Part shown: positions 1-7,771 of the stretch, piece after piece | Position numbering within the stretch: the first letter of the stretch is position 1 | How the letters are laid out: every line of letters starts with the position of its first letter | DNA from: Saprospiraceae bacterium | GTDB lineage: Bacteria; Bacteroidota; Bacteroidia; Chitinophagales; Saprospiraceae | Assembly: GCA_022841505.1 (NCBI GenBank) | Contig: JALHRK010000010.1 | Location: 1 to 45,092 of the forward strand | Reading direction: 5' to 3' | DNA length: 45,092 nucleotides | Program-made: the position numbers and the translations under genes | The notes under the pieces: model-generated | Database searches by the model: none | The model's input: only the letters and a program-made list of their open reading frames with translations | What the model was told of the DNA's origin: nothing

Positions 1-2
1 CC

Positions 3-233
3 CCGAACCCATTCGTTCAGGACCTGACGGTTGGCTTCGAACTCCCGGAAAGTGCAACGGTCGCCGCCGATTTGTTCGACCTGACGGGCCGCATCGTGGC
101 TTCCGAAACCTGGTCGGCGCCGATAGGCCGTTCTGCTCAGCATTGGTCGCTTCCGGGACTTGCGCCGGGTATGTATTTACTGCGTTTGCGGGCGAATGGC
201 GCGCAGGCGGTTATTCGCGTCGTTAAATCGTAG
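3..233 (+). CDS. C-terminal end of a T9SS-secreted protein (5' truncated by the window edge)
   Basis: The frame is open from the first bases and ends at TAG 231-233. The translation starts PNPF and continues with LFDLTGRIV and LAPGMYLLRLRANG before ending VIRVVKS. This is the classic layout of a type IX secretion type A sorting domain: a PNPF/PNP start, a 'DltGr' strand, a 'L..GmYll' strand and a basic end. The domain directs export across the outer membrane of Bacteroidota and is removed by the PorU sortase. The cargo part lies upstream of the window, so the role of the protein cannot be told. Confidence 0.85.
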   Translation, partial: PNPFVQDLTVGFELPESATVAADLFDLTGRIVASETWSAPIGRSAQHWSLPGLAPGMYLLRLRANGAQAVIRVVKS

Positions 234-252
234 AGCGATGCTCTACGTGAAG

Positions 253-302
253 GATGGCGCCCTTACAGGGCTTGTAGCTAATAGCCCTGTAAGGGCGCCA
301 TC
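253..302. repeat. 20-bp perfect palindrome with 10-bp loop
   Basis: The arm at 253-272 (starts GATGGCGCCC) is the exact reverse complement of 283-302, separated by the 10-base loop 273-282. Flanking bases (GCGATGC before, GCATCGC after) extend the symmetry imperfectly. It lies about 20 bp after the stop of the T9SS gene and about 180 bp before a dead REP-associated transposase. It could be a transcription terminator without a T-run, or a REP-like palindrome once mobilised by such a transposase. Only one copy is visible here. Confidence 0.7.
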
Positions 303-327
303 TACCGGAGCATGGGGCATCGCCCTA

Positions 328-388
328 TGCGACCATACGCGACATGCGAAATACGACATGCGACCATGCGACCATACGACCAAACGAC
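328..388. repeat. Irregular short direct repeats of CGACCAT/CGACAT
   Basis: The words GCGACCAT, ACGACAT and ACGACCA recur about eight times at 7-10 bp spacing without fixed spacers. The array ends about 90 bp before the transposase remnant. It is too short and irregular for CRISPR. It looks like slippage-generated repeat. Confidence 0.5.
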
Positions 389-479
389 ATTATCGGACAT
401 TTCAAGACATCATCGGCCATTTTAAGCCACGATGCAACAAGGCATCCCTCTATGCAATATTTTTGCAAAAAAGAGCGCC

Positions 480-597
480 ATGCCACAGTCGCTGACCAAA
501 GTATACGTACACCTCGTATTCAGCACCAAAAGATGAATTTCGAGCCTATTTGCACAAATACCAGATCGAATACGACGAGCGCTATGTTTGGGATTGA
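480..597 (+). pseudogene. Remnant of a REP-associated tyrosine transposase (IS200/Y1 type)
   Basis: ATG at 480 begins MPQSLTKVYVHLVFSTK, the typical N-terminus of Bacteroidota RAYT/IS200-like transposases (Y1 family, normally about 150 residues with a HUH motif and a catalytic Tyr). The frame stops two codons later at 534. One frame over, from 532, the sequence reads DEFRAYLHKYQIEYDERYVWD and stops at TGA 595-597; this matches the usual C-terminal end of the same family. The middle of the gene, with the HUH and Tyr motifs, is therefore missing and the two ends are out of frame. What is seen: the two end segments. From family knowledge: the assignment. Inference: internal deletion of a once full-length gene. 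Confidence 0.75.
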
Positions 598-1907
598 AGG
601 GTTTGTTCCCCCTCAAAAGCCGCTTTCAACACCCCAATATCCAATTTTTTCATTTGCATCATAGCCTCCATCACCCGCTGGGATTTGGCTGCATCCGGAC
701 TTCCAAGCATTTGACTCAACACCGGCGGCACCACCTGCCACGACACGCCAAATTTGTCTTTCAGCCAGCCGCACATGCTTTCTGCACCGCCGTCAGCCGT
801 CAATTTATTCCAATAATAATCTATCTCTGCCTGCGTATCGCAATTGATGACAAACGACAAGGCTTCATTAAACTGGAATGCATGCGGCATAGCGCTGTCC
901 ATAGCCATAAAAACTTGACCGTCAAGCTTAAACTGGGCGTGTTTTATGGTGCCATCCGGATCTGAGTCTTCCGGTCCGTACCGCAGAATTCCAGAAACGG
1001 AGGAGTCTTTGAAGAGAGAAGTGTAAAAATTGATCGCTTCTTCCGCCTTGCCTTGTTGTTCGCCGGTAAACATCAACGTTGGGGTAAATTTTTGCCCCAC
1101 ATCCGCTATTTTTCCAAAGGAAATCTGCCAGGAAACGCCATATCGGTCGTTCAACCAACCGTATTTTTCGCTCCACTCGTACTTGTCGTACGGCATCATC
1201 ACTTCGCCGTCCTTCAGCAACGCCGCCCACACAGCATCCGCCTCTGCTTCGGTTTCGCAGACGACAAAAAAGGAAATGGAAGGATTGAGTTTAAACATTG
1301 GCCCCCCATTTAGCGCCGCAAAATGCTGTCCGCCAAGCGTAAACCCAACCGTCAGCACAGCATCGCCATTGCGAACCACCTGATTCATTGCCGAATCGGC
1401 AAAAATGGAGGTATACAGCTTTACCGCTTCTTCTGCCTGGCGGTCGAACCAAAGGAATGGCGTAATTTTTTCCCCCTCTGCCAAGGATTTAACCTTTGCC
1501 AGCGCGATCGGAAATTTATCCTTGAAGTAATCCTCAAAATTGTCATCGGCGTCCATTTCAACAACCAATGAGGTGCCTCCGTTTTTTTCCTCCAGCGTAT
1601 AGTTTTCCAACGCGCCCGACCAACCATGCGTTTTTGCCGTTTCAAAATCTTCCACGCCATCCTTGATCTCACCAAGGTGTTCAAAGGACATGAACTGGTT
1701 GGGAATCAGTCGGGCAATGCGGCTGGTCATGCCATTACCGCTACCATCGCCGAACAATATTTTGCTACCCTCCTGCCAATCGCTTTCGGCGCAGGAACCT
1801 TCGTGAAAAACGGTCGTCCAGGCGCGGTAGGATAAGTCGTTCCAAAGGGTACTCCATACGCGGGAAGCAGGAGCGTTGATTTGGGTTGAGAAATTAATTT
1901 TTTTCAT
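582..1907 (-). CDS. SRPBCC (AHSA1-like) domain fused to two PhnB-like VOC domains
   Basis: 441 residues in three parts. Residues 1-142 form an SRPBCC/START-like ligand-binding domain (starts MKKINFSTQINAP, with FEHLGEI and WSGALENY). Residues 146-265 and 273-432 are two PhnB/3-dmu-9_3-mt type VOC domains, marked by KITPFLWF, AVKLYTSIF, then FTPTLMF, AINFYTSLF, and FGVSWQ in each. The single domains are common small proteins; as a chain they probably bind or modify a small hydrophobic molecule, but no substrate can be named. No signal peptide, so cytoplasmic. The last four to five residues and the stop overlap the end of the transposase remnant on the other strand, so the native C-terminus was probably at about residue 433. 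Start ATG at 1907 is the only sensible one. Confidence 0.85.
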   Translation of the reverse strand: MKKINFSTQINAPASRVWSTLWNDLSYRAWTTVFHEGSCAESDWQEGSKILFGDGSGNGMTSRIARLIPNQFMSFEHLGEIKDGVEDFETAKTHGWSGALENYTLEEKNGGTSLVVEMDADDNFEDYFKDKFPIALAKVKSLAEGEKITPFLWFDRQAEEAVKLYTSIFADSAMNQVVRNGDAVLTVGFTLGGQHFAALNGGPMFKLNPSISFFVVCETEAEADAVWAALLKDGEVMMPYDKYEWSEKYGWLNDRYGVSWQISFGKIADVGQKFTPTLMFTGEQQGKAEEAINFYTSLFKDSSVSGILRYGPEDSDPDGTIKHAQFKLDGQVFMAMDSAMPHAFQFNEALSFVINCDTQAEIDYYWNKLTADGGAESMCGWLKDKFGVSWQVVPPVLSQMLGSPDAAKSQRVMEAMMQMKKLDIGVLKAAFEGEQTLQSQT

Positions 1908-1954
1908 TGTTGAGTGATTTGTAGAAAAAGTAGTCGGGTGATTTCTTGGTGGCT

Positions 1955-2098
1955 AATGTCTGTTAGTCGAGTGTCTGTTCTTTAGAGTTCGAGAGCAAGG
2001 CATATTTTGCCCCAAAAACGGGAGTCCCGCCCGCCGGACGGGATGACCGGTTTTGGGGCAAAATATAACGCAGCTATCGGACTATAAAGACAGACACT
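1955..2098. repeat. MITE-like element, copy 1 (terminal inverted repeats, palindromic core)
   Basis: The left end reads GTGTCTGTTCTTTAGAGTTC and continues GAGAGCAAGGC. The right end, read inward from the other strand, is AGTGTCTGTCTTTATAGTCC and continues GATAGCTGCGTT. The ends are imperfect inverted repeats of about 30 bp. The core, about 2002-2067, is its own palindrome built on TATTTTGCCCCAAAA and TTTTGGGGCAAAATA around a GGGAGTCCCGC/GGACGGGAT centre. A second copy with the same ends and a different core lies at 2876-3041. Copy 1 ends 2 bp from the stop codon of the minus-strand gene at 2101. There is no internal coding sequence, so it would be non-autonomous. Confidence 0.7.
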
Positions 2099-2100
2099 AT

Positions 2101-2331
2101 TTATTCCCCCAGCAATTCTATTTTTTTTGCATACGCAGCCCCGGTTTCCAAAACGGCTTCCACATCAATTTCGCCATTTTTTGAAGCGATGCGCATCACC
2201 TTATCGCAATCTTCGAGGTCAAAGGTGATGCGGTATCCGGAGAGGTGTTCCAGAATTTTGATGGTCATGGCCATGCCCTCAGCAGGGTTCTGAATATCCG
2301 TTTTGAAAACTTCAACCGTCATAGTCGGCAT
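2101..2331 (-). CDS. Small conserved-type protein of unknown function, paired with a VOC protein
   Basis: 76 residues starting MPTMTVEVFKTDI, with a compact alpha/beta pattern (TVEVFKT, IKILEHL, ITFDLEDCDKVMRI). The pattern resembles small ferredoxin-fold (HMA-like) Bacteroidota proteins with a FDLEDCDKVLR-type core, but no metal motif CxxC is present. A longer reading back to 2385 would overlap the upstream gene. The ATG at 2331 lies 5 bp after that gene's stop and is preferred; ATG at 2322 is also possible. Translational coupling with the VOC gene is likely. Function unknown. Confidence 0.65.
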   Translation of the reverse strand: MPTMTVEVFKTDIQNPAEGMAMTIKILEHLSGYRITFDLEDCDKVMRIASKNGEIDVEAVLETGAAYAKKIELLGE

Positions 2332-2336
2332 TCTTT

Positions 2337-2747
2337 TTAAGCAGATGGCGGCACTGCGTTTTCGTCCATGTACACAACTTCCCACTGGTGCCCGTCGAGG
2401 TCGGCGAAACTGTGGTAGTACATCCAGCCGTAGTCTATCACTTCTGCATAAAGCGTGCCACCCGCTTCAACAGCTTTGCGCACCATGTCGTCTACAGCTT
2501 CGCGGTTTTCGGCGTCTATGGCAATGATGACTTCCGTGGTTTTGTGTGCATCGGCGACGGCCTTTTTGGTAAACTCCTGAAACCGCGTGTCCACCATTAA
2601 CATGGCGAATATGTTTTCCCCAATGATCATGCAGGTTGCGGTTTCGTCTGTGAATTGCGGATTAAACGTAAAACCCAGATGGGTAAAGAATTCGATCGAT
2701 TTTTGCAAGTCTTTAACCGGCAGGTTGACAAAAATTTTGGTTGCCAT
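2337..2747 (-). CDS. VOC (glyoxalase/extradiol dioxygenase-like) family protein
   Basis: 136 residues with the two beta-alpha-beta-beta-beta modules of the vicinal oxygen chelate fold: FVNLPVKDLQKSIEFFTHLGF at the start and YHSFADLDGHQWEVVYMDE near the end. This is the clade of small VOC proteins often annotated as glyoxalase or lactoylglutathione-lyase-like; the true substrate is not predictable. No signal peptide. It is the first gene of a two-gene unit with the 76-residue protein, preceded by a clear -7 box. The unit is bracketed by the two MITE-like repeats. Confidence 0.85.
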   Translation of the reverse strand: MATKIFVNLPVKDLQKSIEFFTHLGFTFNPQFTDETATCMIIGENIFAMLMVDTRFQEFTKKAVADAHKTTEVIIAIDAENREAVDDMVRKAVEAGGTLYAEVIDYGWMYYHSFADLDGHQWEVVYMDENAVPPSA

Positions 2748-2780
2748 TGTTTAAATAATTTGTTTTATAAAAGCATAACG

Positions 2781-2788
2781 CAAAGATA
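2781..2788 (-). promoter_or_regulatory. -7 promoter box for the VOC gene
   Basis: On the minus strand the sequence is TATCTTTG followed by CG, an exact match to the Bacteroidota -7 consensus TAnnTTTG. It lies 34 bp upstream of the ATG at 2747. No convincing TTG at -33 was found. Confidence 0.55.
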
Positions 2789-2875
2789 CAACCTTGCCAT
2801 CAAGAAGTGTGCGTGTTGATAACGACAGGCTTGGGGGGGATTTGCGACAAACTTTTTGTTTTATTTACACATGCC

Positions 2876-3041
2876 AGTGTCCGTTCATTAGAGGGGTGTC
2901 TGCTCTTTAGCGTTCGAGAGCAAGGCGTGCGAAGGGCCGTTTCGACTTCGCTCAACGTCCATTCGTTTCGACTTCGCTCAATGGCCGCTCGTTGAGCGAA
3001 GTCGAAATGAACGCAGCTATCGGACTTTAAAGACAGACACT
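2876..3041. repeat. MITE-like element, copy 2 (same ends, different core)
   Basis: The ends match copy 1: GTGTCTGCTCTTTAGCGTTC then GAGAGCAAGGC on the left; ACGCAGCTATCGGACTTTAA then AGACAGACACT on the right. The core differs: three copies of a CTTCGACTTCGCTCA-type word, two direct at about 2941-2980 and one inverted at about 2992-3008, making a different palindrome. The last bases form part of the stop codon (3040-3042) of the minus-strand M28 peptidase gene. The CGACTTCGCTCA word also occurs in the repeats near 13620 and 36380. Confidence 0.7.
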
Positions 3042-4773
3042 AGTTTGCAAAAATCATTCTTCTGGTACCGGCCAACTTCCCATCAACCACCAGGCTGTAA
3101 GCATAGACGCCCGTAGTATTATACCCATGCTCATAAACCACCTCATTCATCCCCGTTTTGAAGGACAGTTTTTCACTCCACAGGACCTTCCCGTTCATAT
3201 CCGAAACGTTTAAAATGGCCTCCTGGAAGGATATTTCAGGGTCTACCCAAAAAGAAATAATTGTGGCCTCATCGAACGGGTTTGGGCGGTTTTGGAGCAA
3301 TTCCACAGTGGGTAATGCTTCCTGTTCCGGCTCGTCGGTATCGGATACGAGCCCAGGCAGCACTTCCCTTGAAAAAAGGCTTTCAATGCCGTTCTCATCC
3401 ACCGATGCCACGCTGACATAAAAGGTAAATTCGGGCTGTGGAAAAACAAAATGCGTGTCAAGCGACGTATAAATGGTGTCAAAATCATTGCTGGAAGAGC
3501 GCACGAAAATCCGGTAATGTCCGTAATCGAGTGGGTCTGTAATGTCCACAATGGCAACCTCGCCATTCCTGACCACCTGAAAATCAGGCGTTACCGGCCC
3601 AATTGCTGCCATGGCGCCCGCGACGCCGTTGATAACCGTATTTCTCGACAAATAATTGAAATCCACAAAAAAAGAATCCAGCACCGAGTCGCCGTCCGTG
3701 TCCACACCGAGGATGTCATCGGAAGTATGCTGCCGGTCGTGGTAGCTGGCACTGGAAACATTGGCGTTGCCGTGTTCGTTGGCGGAAGTGAACCGCATGG
3801 CTGCAAAACCCTGCTCCCGGAAAGGGATGTGGTCGCCGCCCCGCCCGGTGCGGTCTTCGGCAGACATGATGGTGACCAGCATCGGTACGGCTGCCAAATC
3901 CCGCACCTCTTCTATGTATTCCAGTTTGATAAACCGGGACAATTGTTTGTTTCTTGAATTAAAACCGCCAGCCGAAAACAACCTGACTTGCGTACTGTCT
4001 ATATGGTTAAAACCCGGGCAGGACGGCGCGGAAGAGGTTTGGCCGCAAACAATTCCACCGACGATGTCGTTATTGAACACCGCCCGAAGCGGGATGTCTT
4101 TGATGTTGGAATAGGTTGCAAATGCTTCTGCACCGTGAAGGCCCTGTTCTTCGCCAATCGTGGCCATAAAAACGATGGTGCGGTCGAAAGCCAACTGGCT
4201 CATCACCCGGGCCAGTTCAATGACGAGCGCTACGCCGCTGCCGTTGTCCTCCATGCCGTGCGCTTCGCAAGTGATGTCGCATTCGCCTGCACAACGGCTG
4301 TCTAAATGCGCCTCAATCAGCACCACGCCGTGCGCTGAAGTGTCAATGCCGGGCAGCACCGCGAAGACGTTCCGGTGTTGCAATACCCCGCAAATATTGA
4401 GGTTAAACTGAAGGTAAGACGGGAGGAGCCGGCCTTCGTTCTGGGCGCTGATTTCCGAAAACTTCTGATGCACCCAACGCCGTGCAGCCCCGATCCCCGT
4501 TACGTTTGAGACCGTGTCCGCTCCGGTATTCCGGTTCTCGAACGTGCTCATTTTTAACAAATACGTCTTCATGGAATCCGGCGAAACACCATTGAGAATG
4601 GCTGAAACCAAATCATCGGGATGGTTCACCACAACCGAAGGCAGGTATGTGGCCGGATCGTAATTCCCAAGCAAAACCTGTTCCGCTACCGGGTTGGTGG
4701 AAAGGATGTTAGATTGGGCGGCAAGCCAACAATTTGCGAGGATAAAGCAGCAGCAGGTAAACAGGCTTTTCAT
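3040..4773 (-). CDS. Secreted M28-family zinc aminopeptidase with T9SS sorting domain
   Basis: 577 residues. Residues 1-20 are a signal peptide. The M28 peptidase core (about 95-390) shows the metal ligands in order: H156 and D158 (EAHLDSR), D176 (MEDNGSG), E208/E209 (TIGEEQG; catalytic base plus ligand), D236 (FNNDIVGG), and a later HTSDD His. Residues about 395-490 look like a fibronectin/PKD-like domain. The end, NRPNPFDEATIISF to GKLAGTRRMIFAN, is a T9SS type A sorting domain. The product is probably a surface or released aminopeptidase for scavenging peptides. The cysteine-rich stretches CAGECDITC and CGQTSSAPSC suggest disulphides. The stop codon is formed at the junction with the MITE-like repeat, so the very last residues may be altered. 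Confidence 0.93.
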   Translation of the reverse strand: MKSLFTCCCFILANCWLAAQSNILSTNPVAEQVLLGNYDPATYLPSVVVNHPDDLVSAILNGVSPDSMKTYLLKMSTFENRNTGADTVSNVTGIGAARRWVHQKFSEISAQNEGRLLPSYLQFNLNICGVLQHRNVFAVLPGIDTSAHGVVLIEAHLDSRCAGECDITCEAHGMEDNGSGVALVIELARVMSQLAFDRTIVFMATIGEEQGLHGAEAFATYSNIKDIPLRAVFNNDIVGGIVCGQTSSAPSCPGFNHIDSTQVRLFSAGGFNSRNKQLSRFIKLEYIEEVRDLAAVPMLVTIMSAEDRTGRGGDHIPFREQGFAAMRFTSANEHGNANVSSASYHDRQHTSDDILGVDTDGDSVLDSFFVDFNYLSRNTVINGVAGAMAAIGPVTPDFQVVRNGEVAIVDITDPLDYGHYRIFVRSSSNDFDTIYTSLDTHFVFPQPEFTFYVSVASVDENGIESLFSREVLPGLVSDTDEPEQEALPTVELLQNRPNPFDEATIISFWVDPEISFQEAILNVSDMNGKVLWSEKLSFKTGMNEVVYEHGYNTTGVYAYSLVVDGKLAGTRRMIFAN

Positions 4774-4796
4774 GGAAAGGCAATTTTGATGAGGAA

Positions 4797-4804
4797 CAAA
4801 CTTA
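4797..4804 (-). promoter_or_regulatory. -7 promoter box for the M28 peptidase gene
   Basis: On the minus strand TAAGTTTG matches TAnnTTTG, 24 bp upstream of the ATG at 4773. The 148 bp between this gene and the histidine kinase gene hold no other recognisable feature. Confidence 0.5.
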
Positions 4805-4921
4805 GGAAATTATGACCATCGAATGATCTCATTTGCCGGAATCTTCCTCTTCGAGATGTTGGAGCCCAGGAAAGAACGAAGGCTAAGACACCTTTCCACT
4901 CAGCGCTTCCTGCTCAAGCAT

Positions 4922-6304
4922 TCACGCCTCCTCCCCAAAATCCATCAAAAACCTCGTCCCCTTCCCCGTTTCACTTTCCACCCTCAGCCCGATCCCCTGC
5001 ACATCCGCCAATTTTTTTGCAATAGACAACCCAAGTCCCGTACCCGGAATTTTGGCGTTCCTGGAAGTGTCGGTGCGGTAAAAGCGGTCGAACAGGTAAG
5101 GCAGGTGTGCTGCAGCAATACCGGGGCCGTCGTCGGCTAAGGCGAGGGTTTGGGTGGCAGCGTTCCAGGAAAGGTTAACCTTGCCGCCGGTTGAGCCATA
5201 TTTCAGCGCATTGCTGAGCAAATTGCCCGCGATGAGTTCCAGCAATCCGGCATCGGCAGTGACGACGGTTTCCGGGGAGATATTCAGATCCACAGCCACT
5301 TGTTTTTCGGTCAGCAGCGGTTGCCATTTTTCTAAAAAAGCCATAAAAAACCGTTGTAAAGCTACCGGTTCCTTATTGGGCAGTACCCTCCCCGATTCTA
5401 AGCGCGACAACTGGAGGAGTTGTTCCAGCATCCGGTTCATGCGGTCGGTTTCCAGCAGTACCTGCTCGATTTTTTGTTCGTACTGTTCCGGTTCCCGTTG
5501 TTTCCGGAGCAGCACTTCGAGCGTGCCGCGGATGCCGGCGAGGGGCGTGCGCAATTCGTGGGAGATGTCCTCCGTAATTTGTTTTTCGCGTTCCATGCTG
5601 GTTTCAACGCGGTGCAGGAGGTCGTTGATGGTGGCGGCCAATTTGTAAATTTCGTCGCGGTGCGGCGGCAAAGGCAGGCGTGTGCCGATGCTGCGGTCGT
5701 CAATTTGGGTGGCGGTTCGGATCAACTGGTGGATTGGCGCAATGCCCCGCGCAGCCGCAAAAGACGACGCCCAATAAAAAATCAGGGTCAGCAAAGGAAA
5801 TGCAATCAACAACGTCAATCTCAGGTTTTTCAAAACCAACGCCGATTCTACCTGCGACACCCCCACGCTCAAATGTCCAATGACTTTTCCCGAACGGTTT
5901 AAAATTGGAAATTGCCCCAAACGGATACGCTCGTTGTTGAATTCGTGGTCAAAAAAAGCGACACGTGTCAGCGACTGATCGAACTTCAGCCGGTCTTCCT
6001 TCATATTCGCCGATTGAAAAACCAGCTTGCCGGTTGCGTCTGTGACTTGCAGAAAGGTAGGATTCACTTCCACCTGTTTGTGTTCTTTTTCATCCAATTC
6101 CGGGCTGTGGCGCATCGAAATTGAGTCTCCTTCGAGGTTCATGCTTTTAAAAACATCCGCTTTTTCCTTGCGGATGTCATCGTCTAAATGCTTGTACGCC
6201 GTCAGATAAACCACCAAGTACAATGCCACAAAAACCAGTAAGGTGCTGGTAGCAGCAGCAACGGTATTGAAAAACGCGATGCGGTTTTTGAATTTCAAAG
6301 TCAT
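4922..6304 (-). CDS. Membrane sensor histidine kinase
   Basis: 460 residues. Transmembrane helices are at about 11-35 and 160-182, enclosing a roughly 125-residue periplasmic sensor region. A HAMP-like linker follows (183-237). The HisKA box DISHELRTPLAG carries the phospho-accepting H249. The HATPase domain has the N box NLLSNALKYG, G1 DDGPGI and G2 GTGLGLS. All catalytic elements are intact. The start ATG overlaps the response regulator stop by 4 bp (ATGA), so the two are translationally coupled. The signal sensed is not identifiable from the periplasmic region. Architecture resembles heavy-metal/copper-type sensor kinases, but no metal motif is seen. Confidence 0.93.
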   Translation of the reverse strand: MTLKFKNRIAFFNTVAAATSTLLVFVALYLVVYLTAYKHLDDDIRKEKADVFKSMNLEGDSISMRHSPELDEKEHKQVEVNPTFLQVTDATGKLVFQSANMKEDRLKFDQSLTRVAFFDHEFNNERIRLGQFPILNRSGKVIGHLSVGVSQVESALVLKNLRLTLLIAFPLLTLIFYWASSFAAARGIAPIHQLIRTATQIDDRSIGTRLPLPPHRDEIYKLAATINDLLHRVETSMEREKQITEDISHELRTPLAGIRGTLEVLLRKQREPEQYEQKIEQVLLETDRMNRMLEQLLQLSRLESGRVLPNKEPVALQRFFMAFLEKWQPLLTEKQVAVDLNISPETVVTADAGLLELIAGNLLSNALKYGSTGGKVNLSWNAATQTLALADDGPGIAAAHLPYLFDRFYRTDTSRNAKIPGTGLGLSIAKKLADVQGIGLRVESETGKGTRFLMDFGEEA

Positions 6305-6984
6305 GCGTCGTCGTCGTTGATGCGGTAACCAATGCCCCGAATGGTGGTGATGAACGAGGTTTCCGCGCCCGAGTCTTCTAATTTTTTGCGCAAAAAATTG
6401 ATGTACACGTCAATCACTGCCGTACTGTGGTCAAAATTGATGTCCCAAACTTTTTCGATGATGCGGGTGCGGCGGCAAACCCGGCCTTTATTGCGCAGCA
6501 GGTATTCCAGCAGCGCGAACTCTTTTTGGGTGAGCTCCACCGCTTCTCCGTTTTTGGTCACGCGGTGGGTATCGAGGTTCATTTCGATGTTTTTGTGTCG
6601 AAAAACGGTTTGTTCGCCGCTTTTGCTGCGTAGCAATACGCGGATACGCGCCAGCATTTCTTCAAAGGAGAATGGCTTCCGAATGAAATCGTTCGCGCCG
6701 GTTTCCAACGCAAACACGGCATCGTCCACCGTGTCTTTTGCCGTCAAAAAAATGATGGGCAATTGTTGATTTTCTTTGCGGATGGCGCGGCAAATCTCAA
6801 TGCCGCTCAGACCGGGCAACATCCAGTCGAGCAGCAGCAGGTCGTACTCTTCCAAATTGTTGAGTGCGATTTCCAGGCCTTTTTTGCCATTGTCCGCCAC
6901 ATCCACCGCAAATCCTTCTTCTTCGAGTCCCTCTTTGATGAAGTTTGCGATGGATGTTTCGTCTTCAATTAATAAGATTCTCAT
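6301..6984 (-). CDS. OmpR/PhoB-type response regulator
   Basis: 227 residues. The receiver domain (1-120) has the acidic pocket E7/D8, phospho-acceptor D53 (LLLLDW), T81 and K103 (RKPF). The C-terminal winged helix (about 130-223) shows LTQKEFALLEYLLRN, VWDINFDHSTAVIDVYINFLRKK and TIRGIGYRI. It is the partner of the kinase that follows with a 4-bp overlap. It lies 3 bp after the stop of the membrane protein gene, so the three form one transcription unit. Its target genes are unknown; the preceding membrane protein is the most likely one by position. Confidence 0.95.
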   Translation of the reverse strand: MRILLIEDETSIANFIKEGLEEEGFAVDVADNGKKGLEIALNNLEEYDLLLLDWMLPGLSGIEICRAIRKENQQLPIIFLTAKDTVDDAVFALETGANDFIRKPFSFEEMLARIRVLLRSKSGEQTVFRHKNIEMNLDTHRVTKNGEAVELTQKEFALLEYLLRNKGRVCRRTRIIEKVWDINFDHSTAVIDVYINFLRKKLEDSGAETSFITTIRGIGYRINDDDA

Positions 6985-6987
6985 AAG

Positions 6988-7497
6988 CTAATCGTCGTCG
7001 TCTACACCTTCGCCAGCTTCTCCCCCACCGTTTTCCATTCCTGCTTGTGCGGTAGCGCCGCTGCGGATCTCTGTATGACGGATTTGACCGCCCAGATAAC
7101 CCGTGCGCGCCATCAACCCGAAAGTAACCAAACTTAATGCAAAGGCCGAGCCAATGAGTATTTTTTTAGAGTTTTCTCCTTTAAATCCTGCAAAAAGGGC
7201 GATTAAAGACAATAAGCCCAGCGCTTCCATGACCCAAAGTGCGAGTTCAGCAGCTTCTTCGTGTTGTTCGATCAGCACTTCCGAAACGCCGGCCAGCCCT
7301 TCTACGCTTTCTTCTGCAGGTTCGCCGGTCAGGAAAACCGGAATGGCAATTAGGGCCATGATGAACCAGTTCCATAATGCTGCTTTTTTGGTGGGTTCGG
7401 ATTTCGTGAGGTACCCGTAGGCCATAACGCCCGTCCCAAGAATGGTTCCAATGATGGGAAAGTGATTGAGGATCAAATGCAAATGCGTGCTGTCCAT
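6988..7497 (-). CDS. Four-helix membrane protein (DUF2231-like) heading a two-component operon
   Basis: 169 residues, about four transmembrane helices: LHLILNHFPIIGTILGTGVM, FIMALIAIPVFLTG, WVMEALGLLSLIALFAG, ILIGSAFALSLVTFGLMA. Motifs HLHLILNHFPIIG near the N-terminus and GYLGGQIRHTEI near the end match Bacteroidota DUF2231-like membrane proteins; conserved His residues in such proteins may hold haem or metal, which is inference. The soluble tail is glycine-rich and ends in four Asp. It precedes the response regulator by 3 bp. It may be an accessory sensor or the regulated output of the two-component pair. Confidence 0.8.
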   Translation of the reverse strand: MDSTHLHLILNHFPIIGTILGTGVMAYGYLTKSEPTKKAALWNWFIMALIAIPVFLTGEPAEESVEGLAGVSEVLIEQHEEAAELALWVMEALGLLSLIALFAGFKGENSKKILIGSAFALSLVTFGLMARTGYLGGQIRHTEIRSGATAQAGMENGGGEAGEGVDDDD

Positions 7498-7637
7498 TTT
7501 GCTGAGTTTTAATATTAAATAATTAGTGCAAAGTTGGTGGCCCGCAGGTTATAGGAGACTTTGGGTTTTCTTAAAATTGGCTAAAAACGAGCGTTCGGGC
7601 ATTTACTATTGCCGTTTCCCACCTTTGTAAGAAATAA

Positions 7638-7698
7638 GGCGGACTAAAGCCCGCGAAACAAGTGGCGCCGTACCTTGTTTCGCGGGCTTTAGTCCGCC
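7638..7698. repeat. 25-bp perfect palindrome
   Basis: The arm 7638-7662 (starts GGCGGACTAAAGCCCGCG) is exactly repeated inverted at 7674-7698, with an 11-base loop. It lies in the 312-bp gap between two divergent genes, so it is not downstream of any gene and is unlikely to be a terminator. It is more likely a dispersed palindrome. The rest of the gap holds only an A/T-rich stretch and the gapN promoter. Confidence 0.75.
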
Positions 7699-7771
7699 GT
7701 TCTTAAATAAATGCCTGAATTCACGTTAGAAATCAATCCCAAAAAATAAAAAAATTTCCCCCGCCTTCCCC

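Noticed and set aside
328-388. Possible CRISPR-like direct repeats
   Set aside because: Words of 7-8 bp at irregular spacing, no spacers of constant length, no cas genes.
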